Shown one piece after another: positions 59,766 to 64,000 of a stretch of 64,000 bases of DNA. This stretch comes from Neorhizobium sp. JUb45 (GTDB lineage Bacteria > Pseudomonadota > Alphaproteobacteria > Rhizobiales > Rhizobiaceae): assembly GCF_004343585.1 (NCBI RefSeq), contig NZ_SLYW01000009.1, forward strand, positions 114,065 to 178,064, written 5' to 3'. The translations under genes and the position numbers were made by a program. The notes under the pieces are model-generated. The model worked only from the letters and a program-made list of their open reading frames with translations, was not told the DNA's origin and did no database searches. How positions within the stretch are numbered: the first letter of the stretch is position 1; the number at the start of each line of letters is the position of its first letter.

Positions 59766-60881
59766 TTACTCGTCCGCAACGGTAACGGAGACGACTGCAG
59801 ACATACCTGCTCTAAGACGGGTAAGCTCGTGGGTCGGCTTTAGGTCGATCCGGACAGGTATTCGCTGGACGACCTTGGTGAAATTGCCAGTCGCATTGTC
59901 GGCAGGCAGAAGTGCGAACTGCGAACCTGCTGCGGGGGAAATGCGCGTGACTTTCCCTGTGAAAGCTTCATCTGGAATGCCGTCGATCTCTACCGCAACT
60001 TCCTGGCCCTCGCGCATGCGGGCAAGCTGCGTTTCCTTGAAGTTTGCCAGAATGTGCAAGCTCGGCAAAGGAATGATCGAAATCGTATTCGTTCCGGCAG
60101 TGACATAGTCTCCAACGTGAACCTGACGCTCGCTGACAACTCCATCGACCGGGGCTACGATTTTTGTGTAGGATAGAGCAAGTTCCGCCGATTTCAGTGT
60201 CGCTCTGGCGGCCGCTACATCGGCCAAAAAGATCTGCCTTTGACCACCGATATAGTCAAGTTGTGCTCGCGAAGACTCGACTGCTGCCGCAGCCGCTCCC
60301 GCAGTGGCGCTTGACGATAACAATTGCGCGTCGGCCTGTTCTCGCTTCTGCTGAACGCCAGCGCCTTTATCCATCAATGCGGTCTGCCGTGTTGCCTCAG
60401 TCTTTGCCAGAGCGGCATTGGCTTCCGCAACCCTCTGCTGAGCTTCGGCCTGCACGATCGCAGCCCTCTGGAGCACTTCCTGATTGTCGAGATTAGTCAA
60501 CTGTGCTTCCGCAGACTGCAGACCGGCAAGCGCCAAATCACGTTTGGCCCTGTTCTCCGACGGATCAATCTCCAAAATTATGTCGCCTGCTTTGACATAG
60601 TCGAAGTCGCTGACATGGACGGACTGAACATTGCCTGCAGTGCGCGCGCTGAGGTGGCTAAGGTCAGCCTTGATATAGGCGTTGTCAGTTGTCTGCACGT
60701 TTAAGCCTGCAGTCCATTTGTCCCAGCGTTGGGTACTCAACCCTGCCAGCGCGCACACGACGACAACGACAATCGTGGGTACGACAAACTTTACATATTC
60801 GCGCTGCGGCTTGCCTTTGTCGGAAGCCGCGGAACCGGTCGCAACGACAGCAGGCGGCTTGGTGTGTGTGTTCTGATGCAT
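59766..60881 (-). CDS. HlyD/EmrA-family membrane fusion protein
   Basis: A 371-residue adaptor. An N-terminal anchor (VVPTIVVVVVCALAGL, ~33-48) is followed by a lipoyl half-motif (VQTTDNAYIKADLSHLSART), a coiled-coil hairpin at ~105-210 rich in Ala/Gln/Glu, the second half (SYTKIVAPVDGVVSERQVHV) and a beta-barrel domain. MHQNTHTKPP at 60881 is the likely start. It bridges the DHA2 pump to an outer-membrane channel. Divergent from a LysR gene. Confidence 0.93.
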   Translation of the reverse strand: MHQNTHTKPPAVVATGSAASDKGKPQREYVKFVVPTIVVVVVCALAGLSTQRWDKWTAGLNVQTTDNAYIKADLSHLSARTAGNVQSVHVSDFDYVKAGDIILEIDPSENRAKRDLALAGLQSAEAQLTNLDNQEVLQRAAIVQAEAQQRVAEANAALAKTEATRQTALMDKGAGVQQKREQADAQLLSSSATAGAAAAAVESSRAQLDYIGGQRQIFLADVAAARATLKSAELALSYTKIVAPVDGVVSERQVHVGDYVTAGTNTISIIPLPSLHILANFKETQLARMREGQEVAVEIDGIPDEAFTGKVTRISPAAGSQFALLPADNATGNFTKVVQRIPVRIDLKPTHELTRLRAGMSAVVSVTVADE

Positions 60882-60971
60882 TCTTTTTGTCCTTTGATAA
60901 AAGTCAAAAGCACAGTTGACGCTATCATCGCCAATAGGTTTTGATGGCGCTTTGATCATTAGGAGTGATTA

Positions 60972-61925
60972 ATGGCTCAGGCTCATCACGCAGGCACATT
61001 CGGTATTGAGCTCCGACACATTCGCTACTTTGTCGCGGTTGCAGAGGAATTGCATTTCGGACGTGCTGCCAAAGGGCTCCATATCGTACAGCCTGCGCTT
61101 TCCGCGCAGATCAAAGCTTTGGAGAGCCTACTAGGTGTCGATCTACTCGAGCGGACCAAAAGGCGAGTCGAACTGACCGAGCCGGGACGTGAGTTTTTGC
61201 GTGAATGCTATTCGATCCTGGGGCGGCTGGGCACTGCGATAGACACGGTGACTGGCTTCGCGCGTGGCATGACGGGGAGCTTGACACTAGGATATGGGGC
61301 GAATGCCGCCCTCTCAGGCTTCGTGTCTTCTTCGATCAGAGAGTTCAGATCAAGATGGCCGAATGTCGAAATCACGTTGAAGGAAATGCCAAGCCGGGGT
61401 GTTTCTAAGGCACTTCGTCAAAATGACATTGATATCGGCTTCGCGGCGGCCATCGGAAGCCCAGAAGAAGGAATCGCAAGCAAGACAGTTGGTAAATGGC
61501 CATGGATGTTGGCCGTTGCCGACAACCATAAACTGGCGACAGTCGGATCTGTGTCGGTCGCCCAGATTGGAGAAGAGAACTTTGCTGTTTATGCAGAGGC
61601 CGACGGGCGCGCCAATATTGCCGGTGCATTGGCGTTATTCCCTGGACTCTCGCCGCTACACATCTACAAGACGAGCCACGTCACCAGCCTGATGGGCTAC
61701 GTTTCCTCGGGCCTCGGTGTGGCGTTTGCCCCATCGCCGATGAAGACTCTCAATTTTCCGGGTGTTGTCTTTCTGGATGTCTCAGAAAACATCCCGCATA
61801 TGGAAATGCTGCTATTGTGGCGTTCGCATCAGGTTAGCCCCGCCGTCCAAAACTATCTGGATTGCATGGAGCGGATACTTGTCTCCGGATCGATGATCGA
61901 CATGACGTTAACGGGTCAAGATTGA
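60972..61925 (+). CDS. LysR-family regulator divergent from the efflux genes
   Basis: A 317-residue LTTR beginning with a short extension, then FGIELRHIRYFVAVAEELHF and HTH GRAAKGLHIVQPALSAQIKA (~31-50). The RHIRYFVAVAEE signature is shared with BenM/CatM/AlsR-like regulators that sense aromatic acids. The 90-bp gap to the HlyD gene holds TTTGA/TCAAA half-sites near 60895-60910. It probably activates the efflux operon in response to its substrate. Confidence 0.92.
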   Translation: MAQAHHAGTFGIELRHIRYFVAVAEELHFGRAAKGLHIVQPALSAQIKALESLLGVDLLERTKRRVELTEPGREFLRECYSILGRLGTAIDTVTGFARGMTGSLTLGYGANAALSGFVSSSIREFRSRWPNVEITLKEMPSRGVSKALRQNDIDIGFAAAIGSPEEGIASKTVGKWPWMLAVADNHKLATVGSVSVAQIGEENFAVYAEADGRANIAGALALFPGLSPLHIYKTSHVTSLMGYVSSGLGVAFAPSPMKTLNFPGVVFLDVSENIPHMEMLLLWRSHQVSPAVQNYLDCMERILVSGSMIDMTLTGQD

Positions 61926-62043
61926 GGTGGTCCAAACTGTGTTGGGAGACTGTTTCCAATAAAGCAACCGTGCAATCATCGATATCTGCTCATGGGCCAA
62001 CTGAAGAGGCGGCTGTTAAAGTGAGCCACGAAGATGTATGGCT

Positions 62044-62928
62044 TCAGCCTGCCGCCACAAGGCGAGCGAAAAGGTGTTTGGTGGGAATTGTGACAATCTC
62101 TCGATGGGCAACCACGACGGATTCGATGAAATAATTCGCTGATCCAATGGAGAGAACCGTCACCCCGCGATGCGCCCGGGCGATTGCTTCCGGCAGGATC
62201 GCTACTCCGACATTGGCCGTTACCAAACCGACTAGGCTTGTCATGTCGGCGACCAACCGCATCTTGGTTGGCTTGACGCCATGTTGGTGCAAAAGCTTCT
62301 CCGTCACTTCTCGCAAACCAACTCCCTGACTATCTCGAATGGACAGCATTTGAACTTCAGCCAATTCCTGCCAATCGACGTGTTGCCCTCTGACAAGGGG
62401 GTGGCCTAACGGAACAGCCAAGACGAGATTTGACCGATCAAACCCATGGACGTCTAGGACAGGGGGAAGCGACGGAAGGGGTGCCCTGACGACAGCCAGG
62501 TCTATCTTGCGGTCGATGAGCGCCTCAATGGCATCTGTTACACGCATCGGACTGACCGTCAGCTCGATCGCTGGATGTGCTTCCGCGAACTGGCGCAAAA
62601 CGCGGGGAAGATGGTCTTCGGACATCAACGATGTGGAGTACCCAATCGCGATTGTCCCAAGCTCGTTCCGTCGGAGCAAATCTGCGGTGCTTTGGAATTT
62701 TTTCAATTCGCCAAGCAACATATGTGCGTTCTGGGCTAAGATTTTCCCTGCTTCGGTCAGTTGTATTCCCCGCCCGCTTTTTCGGAAAAGTGTGAAGCCG
62801 AATTCGCGCTCGAGCGTACGAATTTGCTGGGTGACCGCAGGTTGCGACAACCCCTGTTCACGGGCCGCCTGGCGAAAGTTTTCGCATTTGGCGGCGATCA
62901 GGAATGTTTCGAGATGACGGGTGTCCAT
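62044..62928 (-). CDS. LysR-family transcriptional regulator
   Basis: A 294-residue LTTR from ATG 62928 (MDTRHLETFLIAAKCENFRQ), with HTH QAAREQGLSQPAVTQQIRTL (~20-39) and linker FRKSGRGIQLTEAGKIL. The pattern is like CysB/CbbR-type regulators with a full effector domain. Its neighbours are another LysR gene (convergent) and a small secreted protein gene (divergent, 323 bp away). The target is not obvious. Confidence 0.9.
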   Translation of the reverse strand: MDTRHLETFLIAAKCENFRQAAREQGLSQPAVTQQIRTLEREFGFTLFRKSGRGIQLTEAGKILAQNAHMLLGELKKFQSTADLLRRNELGTIAIGYSTSLMSEDHLPRVLRQFAEAHPAIELTVSPMRVTDAIEALIDRKIDLAVVRAPLPSLPPVLDVHGFDRSNLVLAVPLGHPLVRGQHVDWQELAEVQMLSIRDSQGVGLREVTEKLLHQHGVKPTKMRLVADMTSLVGLVTANVGVAILPEAIARAHRGVTVLSIGSANYFIESVVVAHREIVTIPTKHLFARLVAAG

Positions 62929-63251
62929 GTTTCGATTGATAAGCAAATGTTTTCAATTGTCGCTAGATTTATCGTTCAAATCTACATTTGCCAAGTCTAC
63001 AAAGCAGACACGCTGACGATCTGCATTAGAGGCCTGCAAACATTGCGCAGCCGGCTGCTTATCCATCGGCGTCAATCTTAACGGCTGCACTTCGTAAGCG
63101 GATGGTTGGCTTATCACAGAAACTGAAGTGGACCGGGTTCCGCCTCGCTGAAGGCTTGGTGGAACCGGCTTTGCTGCCAACACCAATTTCGAAGTAACAG
63201 CATTACGGTCGGGACGCGAGAAACCCGATCAAAAACGAAAGAGGAAACACA

Positions 63252-63506
63252 ATGAAAATGAGTGCATTTGCAGTAATCTGCACGATCGTCCTTGGTACCA
63301 CGCAAGCCTTTGCGCTCGACGCCATTCCGGGTAGTCTGATCTACAAAGGGCAGCCAGTAACGCGCTTGCAGAAAGCTCCGGTTGGAAGCTCGTTCACGCA
63401 TGACTTCATATCGAGTGACGGTGGCGACTACGAGGAAACATATGTGATCCAGTCTGATCGCACTGTGAAGCTGGTGAGCCGTATTCATCGTGGGGACGGG
63501 CATTGA
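63252..63506 (+). CDS. small secreted protein
   Basis: An 84-residue protein with a Sec signal peptide (MSAFAVICTIVLGTTQAFAL, cleavage near AFA-LD, ~22). The ~62-residue mature part has GSLIYKGQPVTRLQKAPVGS and a C-terminal beta-type segment (ETYVIQSDRTVKLVSRI). It resembles short uncharacterised periplasmic proteins of rhizobia; no function assigned. AGGAAAC lies upstream of the start. Confidence 0.7.
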   Translation: MKMSAFAVICTIVLGTTQAFALDAIPGSLIYKGQPVTRLQKAPVGSSFTHDFISSDGGDYEETYVIQSDRTVKLVSRIHRGDGH

Positions 63507-63905
63507 TCGACTGGGTGGGGATCAGAGCCGTTAATTGGAAAAAGTAGCGCTGCCGAAGGTAGAGATACGAGTCAACTAACGGAATCAGATAAAACGCAAA
63601 TCAAAAGCTGGCGTGTGCTTGACCAATCTATCTGTCACGCCACGCCATTTGCCTTCCGGGGCGCGTTCCTGAGTGTGGATAGACGTTCGGGTCGGAGCAG
63701 ATTCGGCGATGGATCTCGAAATGTACTAACTTCATCCTCCCTCACGGTTTTTTAGAGAGCCTGTATGACGCATTATTTCATGAGTGCGCTGATCATCGAG
63801 CCTGACCGTTTCACTGCAACCTGGAACTGACGCGTCGTGGAGCGTATACCCGTCGAGGATTTTCAAGGAAATACTGGGCAGTTCTAAGTTGTAGTCAACA
63901 CTTGG
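63507..63905. other. intergenic up to an IS end, no gene seen
   Basis: About 400 bp without a supported gene. A minus-strand frame (63732-63986) runs through the IS terminal repeats and is probably spurious. Confidence 0.4.
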
Positions 63906-64000
63906 TGCGGATTCCGACGTGAAGCCGGCCACCATTCCGATCAAATACCGGCCAGCATTCCGATATGAAGCCGGCCACCATTCCAATCAAAGACCGGCCA
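63906..64000. mobile_element. terminus of another IS21-like element (continues past the window)
   Basis: From TGCGGATTCCG at 63906 the sequence enters four tandem 23-bp repeats starting at 63911, 63934, 63957 and 63980. Each begins ATTCC(G/A)A and ends with CCGGCCA(C/G)C. Repeated transposase-binding sites with a CCGGCCA core just inside a TG terminus are typical of IS21-family ends. The element itself lies to the right and cannot be seen. Confidence 0.65.

Noticed and set aside
63732..63986. 84-codon minus-strand frame at the right edge
   Set aside because: Its start lies inside the IS terminal repeats and the first residues are translations of those repeats.
63911..64000. CRISPR-like short repeats
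   Set aside because: The 23-bp units are directly adjacent with no spacers, and no cas genes are near. They fit IS21 terminal binding sites better.
1..64000. tRNA, rRNA, riboswitch or replication-origin signals
   Set aside because: I looked for cloverleaf-like segments, rRNA landmarks, known riboswitch patterns and partition/replication genes while reading and recognised none. A tRNAscan/Infernal run would be needed to exclude them fully.

Overview
The window looks like accessory DNA, probably plasmid, chromid or genomic island, of an alphaproteobacterium, most likely Rhizobiaceae (Rhizobium/Agrobacterium type). This rests on gene style only: small catabolic modules each with its own LysR, GntR, LacI, TetR or AraC regulator, Dpp- and Pot-type ABC importers, a GMC/cytochrome c periplasmic dehydrogenase, and IS66 and IS21 elements. 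No rRNA, tRNA, replication or CRISPR locus was seen.

Layout. 0-1 kb: the 3' end of a probable polymorphic-toxin gene, translationally coupled to a putative immunity gene. 1.2-4.7 kb: a truncated IS66 element (tnpA, tnpB, first codons of tnpC) abutting an intact IS21-type element (istA, istB). The other IS21 end has cut off a GH4 alpha-galactosidase gene, of which only the first ~27 codons survive; its divergent MelR-like regulator is intact (4.8-5.6 kb). 6-8.4 kb: a LysR/SDR pair with two related operators and a small zinc-ribbon protein. 9.5-14 kb: malate synthase G, a LysR regulator, a GlcG/HbpS-type protein and a FadR-type GntR regulator. 14.06-26.9 kb: one long catabolic operon with an Ldh_2-type 2-hydroxyacid dehydrogenase, Fe-dependent alcohol dehydrogenase, aldehyde dehydrogenase, enolase-superfamily dehydratase, two tandem paralogous solute-binding proteins, two permeases, a fumarylacetoacetase-type hydrolase and a fused double ATPase. 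27.7-31.2 kb: LysR, two SDRs and two small membrane proteins. 31.5-36.4 kb: a three-subunit FAD/cytochrome c sugar or polyol dehydrogenase opposite a LacI regulator, with strong palindromes between them. 36.5-39.7 kb: LysR, DJ-1/PfpI protein, a second GlcG/HbpS protein and a secreted alpha/beta hydrolase. 40-42.6 kb: a TetR remnant, an intact TetR, an atypical inositol-monophosphatase-like protein and a small NAD(P) reductase.

42.7-49.5 kb is a PQQ island: gcd (membrane quinoprotein glucose dehydrogenase), the 31-residue pqqA peptide gene, a YceI-like periplasmic protein and pqqBCDE, all on the minus strand. It should give a self-contained capacity to make PQQ and oxidise glucose to gluconate in the periplasm. 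A TetR gene lies opposite gcd with a perfect 22-bp palindrome between them. 51-58 kb: glutaredoxin 2, then a Pot-type ABC importer with a DUF1028 Ntn-hydrolase-like protein and a small monooxygenase-fold protein, opposite a LacI regulator with a perfect 18-bp operator. 58-63.5 kb: an EmrAB-type efflux pair with a LysR, another LysR and a small secreted protein. The window ends in the tandem 23-bp repeats of another IS21-like terminus.

Taken together the region is a carbon-source and periplasmic-oxidation island. Two periplasmic dehydrogenase systems (PQQ-Gcd and GMC/cytochrome c) would feed electrons to the respiratory chain, while ABC-linked operons import and dismantle sugar acids or amide-type compounds. 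No wholly new system is obvious. The most unusual points are the pqq operon carrying yceI, the glcB/glcG/GntR grouping next to the large catabolic operon, the DUF1028-Pot-ABM operon, and the IS-decapitated melibiose-type locus.
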